A stretch of 16,638 nt of DNA from CAZWUL01 sp964636625. GTDB taxonomy: Bacteria > Atribacterota > Phoenicimicrobiia > Phoenicimicrobiales > Stramentimicrobiaceae. The notes beneath the pieces were generated by a model. It was not told the DNA's origin. It saw only the letters and a list, made by a program, of their open reading frames with translations, and did no database searches. The translations under genes were made by a program, and so were the position numbers. This document shows positions 1 to 7,596 of this stretch, piece by piece (position 1 is the first letter of the stretch; each line of letters opens with the position of its first letter). Where the stretch lies: positions 1 to 16,638 of the forward strand of contig CAZWUL010000023.1 of assembly GCA_964636625.1 (NCBI GenBank), written 5' to 3'.

Positions 1-781
1 TTAATTCCTTACCTGTTGTCCATCCCCCATCAACCAAAAGGTTAATACCAGTTATAAAATCAGCTGCAGGAGAAGCCAAAAACAAAACCGCTGCAGCAAT
101 ATCATAGGTTTCTGCCAATCTTCCTAAAGGAATATTTTTAATTATTTCATTATATTTATTTTTATTTTGCATTACATGTTCAGCCATTTCAGTTTTGGTA
201 AAAGTAGGAGAAACTGAATTAACATTTATTCCATATCTTCCCCATTCCATCGCCAAAACCTTAGTCAAACCAATCAAGCCTGCCTTACTACAGTTGTATG
301 AAGTATGTCCGACTAATGCAGTAATACTATTCATAGAAGAAATATTTATGATTCTTCCATATTTATCTTTAATCATATTTTTTGCAACTTCTTTTGTTAG
401 AAAAAATAAGCCTTTCAAATTAACATTCATGGTATTATTCCATGTTTCTTCACTAATATCTGTTGCAGCCTCACGATAACAAACACCTGCATTATTAACT
501 AAAATATCTATTCTTTTAAATTGATTAATTATCCTATGTACAATCTTTGGTGTTTGAGATATTTCTGTTAAATCACCGGGAATAGATAGAACTTTAGTGG
601 TCATATTTTCAATTTCCCTATGCACTTCCGCCAATTTATTTTCGTTTCTTCCTAATATAATAATTTCAGCTCCTGCATTAGCTAAGGCAAAGGCACAGGC
701 TTTCCCAATTCCTCTACTCCCTCCAGTAATCAAAGCTACTTTATTGTCTACTCTAAAACTAGGTATCTTTACTTCCTCCAT
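1..781 (-). CDS. SDR family NAD(P)-dependent oxidoreductase, 3' end cut by window edge
   Basis: This is a classical short-chain dehydrogenase/reductase with 260 codons visible. The frame is still open at position 1, so only a few C-terminal residues should be missing. The Rossmann motif TGGSRGIG is at residues 19-26, NNAG at 97-100, a serine at about 148-149, and the catalytic YNCSK (Tyr162, Lys166) is intact. The C-terminal VDGGW is also typical of the family. The residues after the second strand read LGRNE, and the arginine suggests a preference for NADP(H). The ATG at 781 is preceded by a GGAGTG ribosome binding site. The gene lies 36 bases behind the LarA-like gene and is the last visible member of the seven-gene operon. 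Its overall look is that of gluconate 5-dehydrogenase or 3-oxoacyl reductase relatives. In this setting a hydroxy- or keto-acid oxidoreductase is likely, but this is inference and the substrate is unknown. Confidence 0.9.
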   Translation of the reverse strand, partial: MEEVKIPSFRVDNKVALITGGSRGIGKACAFALANAGAEIIILGRNENKLAEVHREIENMTTKVLSIPGDLTEISQTPKIVHRIINQFKRIDILVNNAGVCYREAATDISEETWNNTMNVNLKGLFFLTKEVAKNMIKDKYGRIINISSMNSITALVGHTSYNCSKAGLIGLTKVLAMEWGRYGINVNSVSPTFTKTEMAEHVMQNKNKYNEIIKNIPLGRLAETYDIAAAVLFLASPAADFITGINLLVDGGWTTGKEL

Positions 782-817
782 AATTTTTCACTCCAAACAT
801 ATTTATAATTATAGTAT

Positions 818-2101
818 TCATTTTAAATAAGTATATGACATACTCCCGTAAGGAAGTACCAGGACAGAGGCATCAGGACCATATTTTTTAAAGACTCGAT
901 CTATCACCACTTGAATATTTCTGCTCCAATCTAACTTCATTTTATTAGCATCTTCCTCCTCTATTCCCTGTGATACTAAAATCATATGTGCTTTTTGTTC
1001 TGCCTGAAATAGTTTATAGATAGCAGGAGCATCTGCCATTTCATAATCATATCTCCCCTTTTTCATTTCTTCCAAATATTCTTTCGGGCTGGACCAATCA
1101 TGACTGAAAGATTCTAAATACAGTCTTCTAATGATTTCCGGACCAAGATTTTCACTACAATAAGCTGCAATAATTCGAGTGCCACCTTCTTTCACTATAC
1201 TTCCTGCACTTAACATGGAAACATTGCTTTGATCAAAATACCAGTGTTTTGGGTTTCCACTTGCTATCACGATATCCACTGGCTTATCTAAACCGATACC
1301 ATAAATATTAGTAAATACCTTTATTGCCTCTTCTTGTGTCTTGACCGGCTCTCCAAAGAAAACCTCACAAACATCTCCTTTTCCATTCACAACAACATTT
1401 ATAACCGCATTGAGCTTGCCAATCCTGGCAACTTCCACAAGGTCTTCCCAAAAAGGATTGTCATTTGTTTTGCCAAACCAAGATTTTATCGATTCAGCTA
1501 ATCTCCCATGATGTGAAAATATTGTTTTTTTTCCTGCAATTCCTGGCATCATTATCTTTGGACCTCCACAGAATCCAGCATAAGGATGTGCTTCTACTAA
1601 ACCTATCCCAATGCGAACATCAGCATCTAATACTTCTTTGTTAATCCATATTGGGGTATTTCTTGAAGTTTCACCAAGATATGCTAAATTATCAATATCT
1701 TCTGAATCATGTTGGACAATTTTGTATTCACTTTTTATATTTTTACCTACTTTATTGTTGATTTCGTTTTCATTCATTTTTCTATGAATTCCGGCAGCAA
1801 TAATTATTGAAATGTCCCTATTATTAATTCCAATATTTTTCAATTTCCCCAAAACAATTTTTAATATTTCTTTTGTAGGGGTTGGCCTGGTGTAATCATC
1901 AATAATAAGTGATATTTTTTGTCCTTTTTTGATTATCTGTTCATATTTTTTACATTTAAGAGGATTATTTAAAGCTGAACGTATTGCAGTTTTCAAGTTG
2001 CAACCTGGTACATTTTTAGGACTTCCCATGATTACATTATTTGTTGGTACCTTAAAACATAATTTTTCTGGACCGTATGGGATAGTTATTTCTTTACTCA
2101 T
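818..2101 (-). CDS. LarA-like nickel-dependent 2-hydroxyacid racemase/epimerase
   Basis: This is a 427-residue member of the lactate racemase (LarA) superfamily. In characterised members a nickel-pincer nucleotide bound to a lysine catalyses hydride-transfer racemisation or epimerisation at the carbon next to a carboxylate. The key residues are present at near-identical spacing to LarA: DDYTRP at 68-73, His106 (AAGIHR), His172 (EAHPYAGF), Lys182 in GGPKIMMPGIAG (the expected cofactor attachment lysine), and His197/His198. Known family substrates include lactate, malate, phenyllactate and D-gluconate. Next to an FGGY kinase and a keto-acid aldolase, a sugar-acid C2 epimerase is the likeliest role, by inference. 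The start ATG has a GAAGGT ribosome binding site and lies 12 bases after the cyclase stop, so translation may be coupled. No larB, larC or larE cofactor genes occur in the window, so the cofactor must be made from genes elsewhere. Confidence 0.9.
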   Translation of the reverse strand: MSKEITIPYGPEKLCFKVPTNNVIMGSPKNVPGCNLKTAIRSALNNPLKCKKYEQIIKKGQKISLIIDDYTRPTPTKEILKIVLGKLKNIGINNRDISIIIAAGIHRKMNENEINNKVGKNIKSEYKIVQHDSEDIDNLAYLGETSRNTPIWINKEVLDADVRIGIGLVEAHPYAGFCGGPKIMMPGIAGKKTIFSHHGRLAESIKSWFGKTNDNPFWEDLVEVARIGKLNAVINVVVNGKGDVCEVFFGEPVKTQEEAIKVFTNIYGIGLDKPVDIVIASGNPKHWYFDQSNVSMLSAGSIVKEGGTRIIAAYCSENLGPEIIRRLYLESFSHDWSSPKEYLEEMKKGRYDYEMADAPAIYKLFQAEQKAHMILVSQGIEEEDANKMKLDWSRNIQVVIDRVFKKYGPDASVLVLPYGSMSYTYLK

Positions 2102-2113
2102 TTTTACCTTCTT

Positions 2114-2818
2114 TCAGGATTCCAACATTGCAATTAAACGAATCGGTGATGATGCCGCAAAAAAACCACCTAAATTAAGAGGGGCGACAATCAAATAAAC
2201 CCTTTTATTACTTATTAAATCTAGTTCACCACCTACATTCTCAATAATAAAAATATTGTTTGGCAAAAAATTCTTACTATGGTTGGGAGGAAAAAATGGG
2301 GGTGTTTCGAAGTATTTATGTTCATCCACATCACAAGCATCAATGCCGACTAATTTTACTTTTTTGCTGGCTAACCAGGCACCTGCTTCGGGGCTGAATG
2401 TACAGTAATCCCTATAATATCTCAATGGTTCGGAATCAAATATTTTATGCCATCCAGTATTCACGATAATCATGTCATTTTCTTTAATATCAATTTTACT
2501 ATTCACTAGTCCCCTCTTAAGTGCATCCAGTGTAATGGGTTTTGATTTTGCAACATCAGGCCCGTATTCTTCTGAGATATCAATAATAACAGCCGGTCCT
2601 ATTAGATCGTTAATATGAAAATCATCTAACTTCTTTCCATTGTCAGAGAAATGCCAGGGGGCATCCAGATGAGTTCCAAAATGTAAGCTAATTGTTAATC
2701 TGGCACTTCTGCATCCATGTGTTTTATAATTTTCATATGCCTGAAAAGAAGGAAACCCACTGGGATGATAAGTTTCCTCCGTTATTCGATTAGTTAAATC
2801 GTAGATTTTATTATTCAT
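2114..2818 (-). CDS. Cyclase family metal-dependent hydrolase (kynurenine formamidase-like fold)
   Basis: This 234-residue protein belongs to the cyclase/kynurenine formamidase family (PF04199-type). The family signature HFGTHLDAPWHF is at residues 46-57, giving the expected metal ligands His46, His50 and Asp52 plus His56. A second part reads GIDACDVDEHKY and then, further on, IIENVGGEL, which matches the family's C-terminal half. Members hydrolyse amides, lactones or cyclic substrates with zinc or manganese. Here the protein sits between a sugar kinase and a LarA-like epimerase, so opening a lactone or related ring of a sugar acid is a reasonable guess, not shown by sequence. It starts at an ATG with a strong AGGAGG ribosome binding site and lies 40 bases behind the kinase. 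No signal peptide is visible, so it should be cytoplasmic. Confidence 0.88.
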   Translation of the reverse strand: MNNKIYDLTNRITEETYHPSGFPSFQAYENYKTHGCRSARLTISLHFGTHLDAPWHFSDNGKKLDDFHINDLIGPAVIIDISEEYGPDVAKSKPITLDALKRGLVNSKIDIKENDMIIVNTGWHKIFDSEPLRYYRDYCTFSPEAGAWLASKKVKLVGIDACDVDEHKYFETPPFFPPNHSKNFLPNNIFIIENVGGELDLISNKRVYLIVAPLNLGGFFAASSPIRLIAMLES

Positions 2819-2858
2819 TTTTTATCCTCCTTATAGCAATTATATTCTTTCTTTGATT

Positions 2859-4409
2859 TTACCTGTACGATCTTTCAAATTCATCCAACTCTTCAAAAAA
2901 TTGCTTATTTGAATAATATAATAATTTGTAAAGTTTATATTTTTCTTCATAAATACCTGTATTTTTCTTTAATGGATTAATTGTTTCTCCAATAACAGAC
3001 AGTTGTCCAAATACCTCTTTCAAGCTATTATACACTCCCGAACCAAGGTAAGCTAAAATACCAGCCCCAAAAGAAGTAGACTCACCGGTAGTAATAGCAT
3101 TTAAAGGATAATCTATCATATCAGCAATAATCTGTTTCCATAAAGAGCTCTTTGCTCCTCCTCCAGAAATCATTACTCTATGTATTGTTAGTTGTAATTC
3201 TTCATGTAATGTTATCCTATCTTTTATACTTAACGACACTCCCTCTAGGATAGAGCGAATGAAATGTCCTTTTTTATGTTTTAAATTTATTCCGGCAAAT
3301 ACCCCTCTGGCTTTTGAATTAAATATTGGACTCCTCTCTCCGGATAAGAAAGGAAGAAAATTTAGGCCCTCGCAACCAGGCTGAACTGCTTCTGCAAGCT
3401 TATCTAATATGGTATAAGTATTGACCTTACCTTTCTTTGGTTTAACGAGTTCATTTTCAAAAAACACATCACGAAACCACTTTAAAGAAATTCCTGAACT
3501 ATTGGCTCCAGCAATCGTTAAGTATTGACCTTTTGTTAAATATGGATAACAGCCCATTCTCATTTCCTTATCCAAAATGGGCCTATCACAACAAAGAGTA
3601 ATATCAGAACACGTACCCACAGTAATTACAAGGTCTCCTGAATTAATTGCATTACAACCTAATGCGGCAATGACTGTATCTGCTCCTCCAGTAATGACTT
3701 TAGTATTGCTTGACAAATTTAATTCTTCTGCAACTTCTTTTTCGACGGTCCCAAGTACATCAGTTGATTCTTTAATTTCAGGCATTATATTAATTGGGAC
3801 TCCGGCACATCCGAATATATCATGCTCCCAACTCAATGTTTTTAAATTCATAGCCTGCGAAGTAGCAGCAATAGAATAGTCTGTAGCGATTTTATTGGTA
3901 AGTTTGTAGTTGATATAATCTTTAGATTGAACAACCTTATAAATTTTATTAAAAATATAAGGTTTATTTCTTTTAATCCACATTAATTTGTAGATTACAA
4001 ACATGGGATCAGGTCTTCTTCCGGTTAATTCATACAACCTCTTTTTACCAAACTTATTAACCAATTCATCACATTCTTCAGTAGATCTTCTATCCATCCA
4101 GATAAAAGAGTTATGTAAAACATTTCCTTTGCTGTCCAATAACACCGGAGAGGCTGTTAAACCGCTTGTTCCGATGGCTATCACGTTTTCCCCTTTAATT
4201 TCAGAGTTCTTAATAACATTCTTGATTCCCTTTTTTACAGCTATCCACCAATCTTCTGGATTTTGTTCAGCCCAACCTGAATATTTGCAATATAAAGGAT
4301 ATTCTTCATATTCAGAACAAATTGCATTACCAAATAAATCGTAAATCACTGTTTTTATTCCGGTAGTTCCGATATCCAAAGAAATAACAAATTTTGAATT
4401 TAAATTCAT
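2859..4409 (-). CDS. FGGY-family carbohydrate kinase (xylulokinase/gluconokinase type)
   Basis: This is a 516-residue FGGY kinase, of full family length, that should transfer phosphate from ATP to a sugar, polyol or sugar acid. Motifs in order: SLDIGTTGIKT phosphate-binding loop at 10-20; WMDRR at 104-108; the catalytic-base region GGADT with Asp244; the FLSGERSPIFNSKARGVF segment at about 354-371; and the adenosine-binding SGGGAKSSLW at 415-424. The xylulokinase sugar-binding signature QMHG is absent: the equivalent stretch is GTSGLTASPVLLD. This argues against simple D-xylulose specificity, and gluconate or another aldonate or ketose is possible. A GGAGAT ribosome binding site precedes the ATG. 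The gene lies 75 bases after the aldolase and 40 before the cyclase gene in one operon. The kinase product, or the product of a later step, is a plausible ligand of the DeoR regulator. Confidence 0.92.
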   Translation of the reverse strand: MNLNSKFVISLDIGTTGIKTVIYDLFGNAICSEYEEYPLYCKYSGWAEQNPEDWWIAVKKGIKNVIKNSEIKGENVIAIGTSGLTASPVLLDSKGNVLHNSFIWMDRRSTEECDELVNKFGKKRLYELTGRRPDPMFVIYKLMWIKRNKPYIFNKIYKVVQSKDYINYKLTNKIATDYSIAATSQAMNLKTLSWEHDIFGCAGVPINIMPEIKESTDVLGTVEKEVAEELNLSSNTKVITGGADTVIAALGCNAINSGDLVITVGTCSDITLCCDRPILDKEMRMGCYPYLTKGQYLTIAGANSSGISLKWFRDVFFENELVKPKKGKVNTYTILDKLAEAVQPGCEGLNFLPFLSGERSPIFNSKARGVFAGINLKHKKGHFIRSILEGVSLSIKDRITLHEELQLTIHRVMISGGGAKSSLWKQIIADMIDYPLNAITTGESTSFGAGILAYLGSGVYNSLKEVFGQLSVIGETINPLKKNTGIYEEKYKLYKLLYYSNKQFFEELDEFERSYR

Positions 4410-4484
4410 ACTTTATCTCCAAAATTACAATTTTATTAACCTTCTAAGGGTTACTAAATTAAATTCCGCAAGATGCTCTATATT

Positions 4485-5375
4485 TTATAAATATCCTAAT
4501 TTCTCTAATCCGGCTCGAATTACCTTCATCTCTTCATCAGTAGGCATTCGTAATGGTTTTTTTGCATATCCTCCGTCTCTGCCCATTAACTTCATTACTT
4601 CCTTATAAGTAGAAACATAAGGCCCTTTCTTTAAAACACTTCTGATTTGAATTGCTCTAAACTGTAACTCAACTGCTTTCTCCAGGTTGCCCTTCTTAAA
4701 CTCATTAAACATTTCAATATAGATTTCGGGGAATAACATTGCTAATACTATAACAGCACCATTCGCTCCCATTAAAAAAGCACTAACTGTATAGTCATCA
4801 TCACCAACCAGTAATACAAAATTATCATCCACAGACATTTTATATTTTGTAAATTCTTTTATACTACTACCACTATCTTTCATTCCAATCATTCCTGGAA
4901 TTGTAGATAATTTTTTTAGAAGTTCCAGGGTTATTTTATTGCCGGATCGCTCTGGATTGTTATATATAAACACAGGCAGAGAAGTGGAATCACATAGTGT
5001 TTCATAAAAATTATAGAGGGCCCTTTCGTCATGAGGATAATAAAAAGGCGGGATAGCGGCTATGGCATCAATTTTTGCAGATTCAGCATATTTTGCTTGT
5101 TCTAATGCTTGTTTTAAGTTTGTTGCACCAACTTGAGATATAATAGTGACCCTATTATCATTTATTGTAGAAAGCGTTTCAATATACTCCTTATATTCTA
5201 AGGAAGTCATCATCGGTCCTTCCCCATAAGTACCACTTGCAAAAAACCCTTTTATACCTTTGTCAATTAAATAATTAATTTCATCTTTGAATAGTTCTTT
5301 ATTTAACTTTCCATCTTCATCAAACGGAGTTGTATTAGCTACCAATATTCCTTCGTATTTATTAATATCTTCCAT
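4485..5375 (-). CDS. Dihydrodipicolinate synthase family aldolase/lyase (DapA-like)
   Basis: This 296-residue TIM-barrel Schiff-base enzyme has the length usual for the DapA/NanA/KdgA family. The active-site lysine is Lys166 in GMKDSG, and the catalytic tyrosine is Tyr138 in IYNNPERSG. Arg143 falls exactly where DapA has its substrate-carboxylate arginine (E. coli Arg138, same offset from the tyrosine). The DapA GTTGE loop is altered to GTYGEG at 48-53, so one of the two threonines of the DHDPS proton relay is a tyrosine; a lysine-biosynthesis role is unlikely. In an operon with a sugar kinase, a hydroxyacid epimerase and hydrolases, cleavage or dehydration of a 2-keto-3-deoxy sugar acid is the best inference. 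The ATG has a GGAGG ribosome binding site. It lies 88 bases after the amidohydrolase. Confidence 0.92.
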   Translation of the reverse strand: MEDINKYEGILVANTTPFDEDGKLNKELFKDEINYLIDKGIKGFFASGTYGEGPMMTSLEYKEYIETLSTINDNRVTIISQVGATNLKQALEQAKYAESAKIDAIAAIPPFYYPHDERALYNFYETLCDSTSLPVFIYNNPERSGNKITLELLKKLSTIPGMIGMKDSGSSIKEFTKYKMSVDDNFVLLVGDDDYTVSAFLMGANGAVIVLAMLFPEIYIEMFNEFKKGNLEKAVELQFRAIQIRSVLKKGPYVSTYKEVMKLMGRDGGYAKKPLRMPTDEEMKVIRAGLEKLGYL

Positions 5376-5463
5376 TTAATATTTCCTCCAAAACATTAAA
5401 GCTTTAAAATTATCTTAATGAAAGGACAGTTATTTAAAAAATATTATATAATGACTTTAGCTT

Positions 5464-6201
5464 TTAAAGCTTAAGAAGCTTTTTAGCATTATCATACAAA
5501 ATAGCTCTTTTTGCCCCTTCAGAAATATCTCCATTTTTTATTTTTGCAATCTCAGCATAAACATTTAACGCAGGGGCATCTGTTCCAAATAGTACTTTTT
5601 CTTTTCCCGCAATCCTAACAACTTCTCTTAATGTTCTCACTTCATTATAAAAACCGGTAGTATCCAAGTAGACATTGGGCAAGTCTTTTGCATAAAAAGC
5701 AGCTGTATAAAAATCTTCCCATCCCATGTGACCCATTAATATTGTTACATCAGGAAACATTTTTGATAGATTGCCCACACGCGAAGGGCTTGATAAGTCA
5801 TCACTCCAGGTATGGAAAAGAACTGGAACTTTATATTTTTGTATTCTTTCCATAACTGGATATATTATGGGTGAGTCAGCTGCATATGAGTTCAAGGTAG
5901 GATGCATTTTAATTCCTTTCATTCCCAGTTCATTTATACATCTATCTACCTCATCAGCCGCATTTGGACTCCACCTTGGTGAAATTACACCAAACCCAAT
6001 GAATCTATCAGGATGCTTTTTAACAATTTCATATACTTCATCGTTTCCTGCTGGGGGATCATATGAAAGCAACCAGGAACTTATACAAGCTTTTTCCACA
6101 CTACAGTCGTCGTAAATTTTTAACATATCCTCCGGGGATACCTTATTATCCTCCCAGCCCATCCAGGAACGTCCTACATGTGCATGAATATCAATAATCA
6201 T
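5464..6201 (-). CDS. Amidohydrolase family protein (amidohydrolase_2 type, possible lactonase)
   Basis: This is a 245-residue metal-dependent TIM-barrel hydrolase of the amidohydrolase_2 group. Numbered from the start chosen here, the metal ligands are His6 and His8 (IDIHAH) and probably His130 (LFHTW), with His158 (MGHMGW) and Asp208 (FGTDAP) completing the site. GIKMHP at 96-101 is a conserved barrel strand. An ATG 15 bases upstream (6216) is also in frame, but the only good ribosome binding site, GGAGGT at 6209-6214, overlaps that ATG and lies 7 bases before the ATG at 6201, so 6201 is preferred. The group includes decarboxylases and several lactonases (sugar lactones, pyrone dicarboxylate lactone). 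Given the neighbouring sugar-acid enzymes, a lactonase is the more likely role, but this is inference. It is the first enzyme gene after the regulator in the operon. Confidence 0.88.
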   Translation of the reverse strand: MIIDIHAHVGRSWMGWEDNKVSPEDMLKIYDDCSVEKACISSWLLSYDPPAGNDEVYEIVKKHPDRFIGFGVISPRWSPNAADEVDRCINELGMKGIKMHPTLNSYAADSPIIYPVMERIQKYKVPVLFHTWSDDLSSPSRVGNLSKMFPDVTILMGHMGWEDFYTAAFYAKDLPNVYLDTTGFYNEVRTLREVVRIAGKEKVLFGTDAPALNVYAEIAKIKNGDISEGAKRAILYDNAKKLLKL

Positions 6202-6208
6202 TTTATTT

Positions 6209-6214
6209 ACCTCC
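6209..6214 (-). promoter_or_regulatory. Ribosome binding site deciding the amidohydrolase start
   Basis: GGAGGT on the minus strand lies 7 bases before the ATG at 6201 and shares its first bases with an in-frame ATG at 6216. Because the site cannot serve the ATG it overlaps, it places translation initiation at 6201. Confidence 0.75.
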
Positions 6215-6320
6215 ATATTTTTTAATAAATCAATTTTATATTTTGATTAAGGCTAAGTTTGTTCGTCTTTTCTTTTGCCACATTAAGTTTCATTTTTTAC
6301 TTTTACAAAAATTTATAAAC

Positions 6321-7088
6321 CTAAGAGATAATATCAATTCCAAAATTTTTAATATTATCAATAATTTCTTTATGAACTTTACCAATATCGGAAGTTATTA
6401 TTTTATTAATTAAACGCTCTTCGAATTTAGAAATTAATATTGGAGCAAACTTGAAAAATTTAGTATTATCTGCTAACACAATAACTTCCTTGGAAAAATT
6501 TAATACTCTCTTTTTTAATTCTACAATTTCTAATCTATAATCGTAAATGCCATTTATACTGATGCTTCCAACTCCGATAAACGCTTTATTAAAATTAAAG
6601 TTGCCAATCCTTTCATAGGCAGCTATACCACCTGAATGCAATTCTTTTTTATCAATATTACCGCCTATGTTGATAATTTTTACATTGTCTCCTTTGGCAA
6701 GCTCAATTATATTTGGTATCCAGTTTGTGACAACACTAATATTTCTATCTTTTAATTTACGCGCCAAGTAATGACAAGTAGAGCCTATATCCAAAAAAAT
6801 GATATCACCATCATTTATAATATTATTTGCTATCGTGGCTATCATCTCTTTTTCTTTGGTTTGTTCATACATTCTTAATTTATAATTAGGCTCATTTTGC
6901 CTGCTCGTCCTTACTATTTTACCGCCAAACAATTTTTTTATAAGTCCGTTTTTTTCAAGTTGGGAAATATCTCTCCTGATGGTCATTTCTGAAACATTAA
7001 ATTTATCAGACAATTCCTTTATTTGATATTGAAACAATTCCCGTTGTTCAATTATATCTAGAATTTCCTTTTGCCTTTTCTCTTTCAA
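6321..7088 (-). CDS. DeoR family transcriptional regulator
   Basis: This is a 255-residue DeoR/GlpR-type repressor. The N-terminal winged helix-turn-helix covers about residues 5-60, with the recognition part KFNVSEMTIRRDISQLE at 29-45. The C-terminal sugar-phosphate sensor domain shows FLDIGST (98-104), GGNID (142-146), AFIGVGSI (169-176) and VLADNTKF (204-211). The start codon is TTG at 7088; the first internal methionine lies inside the HTH, so TTG is the only sensible start. It is helped by an AAGGTC ribosome binding site 9-10 bases upstream. The regulator heads the seven-gene operon and lies 119 bases before the amidohydrolase start. DeoR proteins typically respond to phosphorylated sugar intermediates, so a product of the FGGY kinase branch is the likely ligand. 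Autoregulation through the upstream palindrome is possible but unproven. Confidence 0.93.
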   Translation of the reverse strand: MKEKRQKEILDIIEQRELFQYQIKELSDKFNVSEMTIRRDISQLEKNGLIKKLFGGKIVRTSRQNEPNYKLRMYEQTKEKEMIATIANNIINDGDIIFLDIGSTCHYLARKLKDRNISVVTNWIPNIIELAKGDNVKIINIGGNIDKKELHSGGIAAYERIGNFNFNKAFIGVGSISINGIYDYRLEIVELKKRVLNFSKEVIVLADNTKFFKFAPILISKFEERLINKIITSDIGKVHKEIIDNIKNFGIDIIS

Positions 7089-7130
7089 TTATTTGACCTT
7101 CAATCTATATGGTATTTTTAAAAAAAATGA

Positions 7131-7150
7131 ATTATAATATATATTATAAT
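7131..7150. repeat. 20-bp perfect AT-only palindrome in the DeoR leader
   Basis: ATTATAATATATATTATAAT is a perfect 20-bp palindrome lying between the candidate promoter (7186-7214) and the regulator start (7088). It is where an autoregulatory operator could sit. It contains no G or C and may be a by-product of the base composition. Confidence 0.35.
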
Positions 7151-7185
7151 GATAATATTATAACAATAATCACATTAATATATTT

Positions 7186-7214
7186 ATAATACAACATTTT
7201 ATAACATTTTGCAA
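7186..7214 (-). promoter_or_regulatory. Candidate sigma-A promoter of the DeoR-led operon
   Basis: On the minus strand TTGCAA (7209-7214) and TATTAT (7186-7191) are separated by exactly 17 bases. Transcription would start near 7179, leaving a leader of about 90 bases before the TTG start of the regulator. The AT-rich setting makes chance matches common, so support is moderate. Confidence 0.5.
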
Positions 7215-7596
7215 ACAATTCATAAATAATTATATCTTAAAATATCTATTGAATTATGGTTGAATAGACTATTTTTTTAATATTAAAACATTAAAGATAT
7301 AATTTAACTAAAAATATTTTTTGTCGGATAGCTATCAACATTAAGACAGCATAATTATTTACTATTTTTATTGTAAAAATAAAAAATAGAAAAGCAAAAG
7401 TTATTCGAAGTCATAAATATTGCAAAATTTGAAGAATCCAATCCATTTTCAATCTTTGAAGGTTGTCTTTTTTATGTAAAAACAATAATAGGAGAGCTTG
7501 TTTATCTTTATCTTCCAAACTATTAATAAGAATAATCTATAAATAACATATCACTTTTATTAATTCAAAAATATATTTATTTATAAAAATACAAAA

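Larger units (their letters stand above)
7089..7596. other. 508-base noncoding gap before the DeoR operon
   Basis: No open reading frame of note is seen on either strand. The gap holds the candidate promoter at 7186-7214, the AT palindrome at 7131-7150, a 10-bp palindrome GATAGCTATC at 7327-7336, and an inverted repeat TATTTTTA/TAAAAATA at 7363-7381 whose arms are 3 bases apart. No G+C-rich intrinsic terminator follows the SDR gene that ends at 7597, so its termination is unclear. Confidence 0.6.

Noticed and set aside
195..830. Plus-strand open frames opposite the left-hand SDR
   Set aside because: They lie antisense to a gene with complete SDR motifs, have no family signature and no ribosome binding site that I can see.
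4438..4456. Small inverted repeat TAACC/GGTTA between the aldolase and kinase genes as a terminator
   Set aside because: The stem is short with a bulge and no T run follows on the minus strand; genes on both sides belong to one operon.
5168..5180. GAAAGCGTTTC looking like a catabolite-responsive element
   Set aside because: It lies inside the aldolase coding sequence, and several conserved positions of the cre consensus do not match when aligned base by base.
6201..6216. Upstream ATG at 6216 as start of the amidohydrolase
   Set aside because: The only good ribosome binding site overlaps this ATG and is correctly spaced for the ATG at 6201; conserved sequence also begins at the latter.
7089..7596. 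Phage attachment site, origin or CRISPR in the long AT-rich gaps
   Set aside because: No regular repeats, DnaA-box clusters, tRNA ends or mobile-element genes are present.
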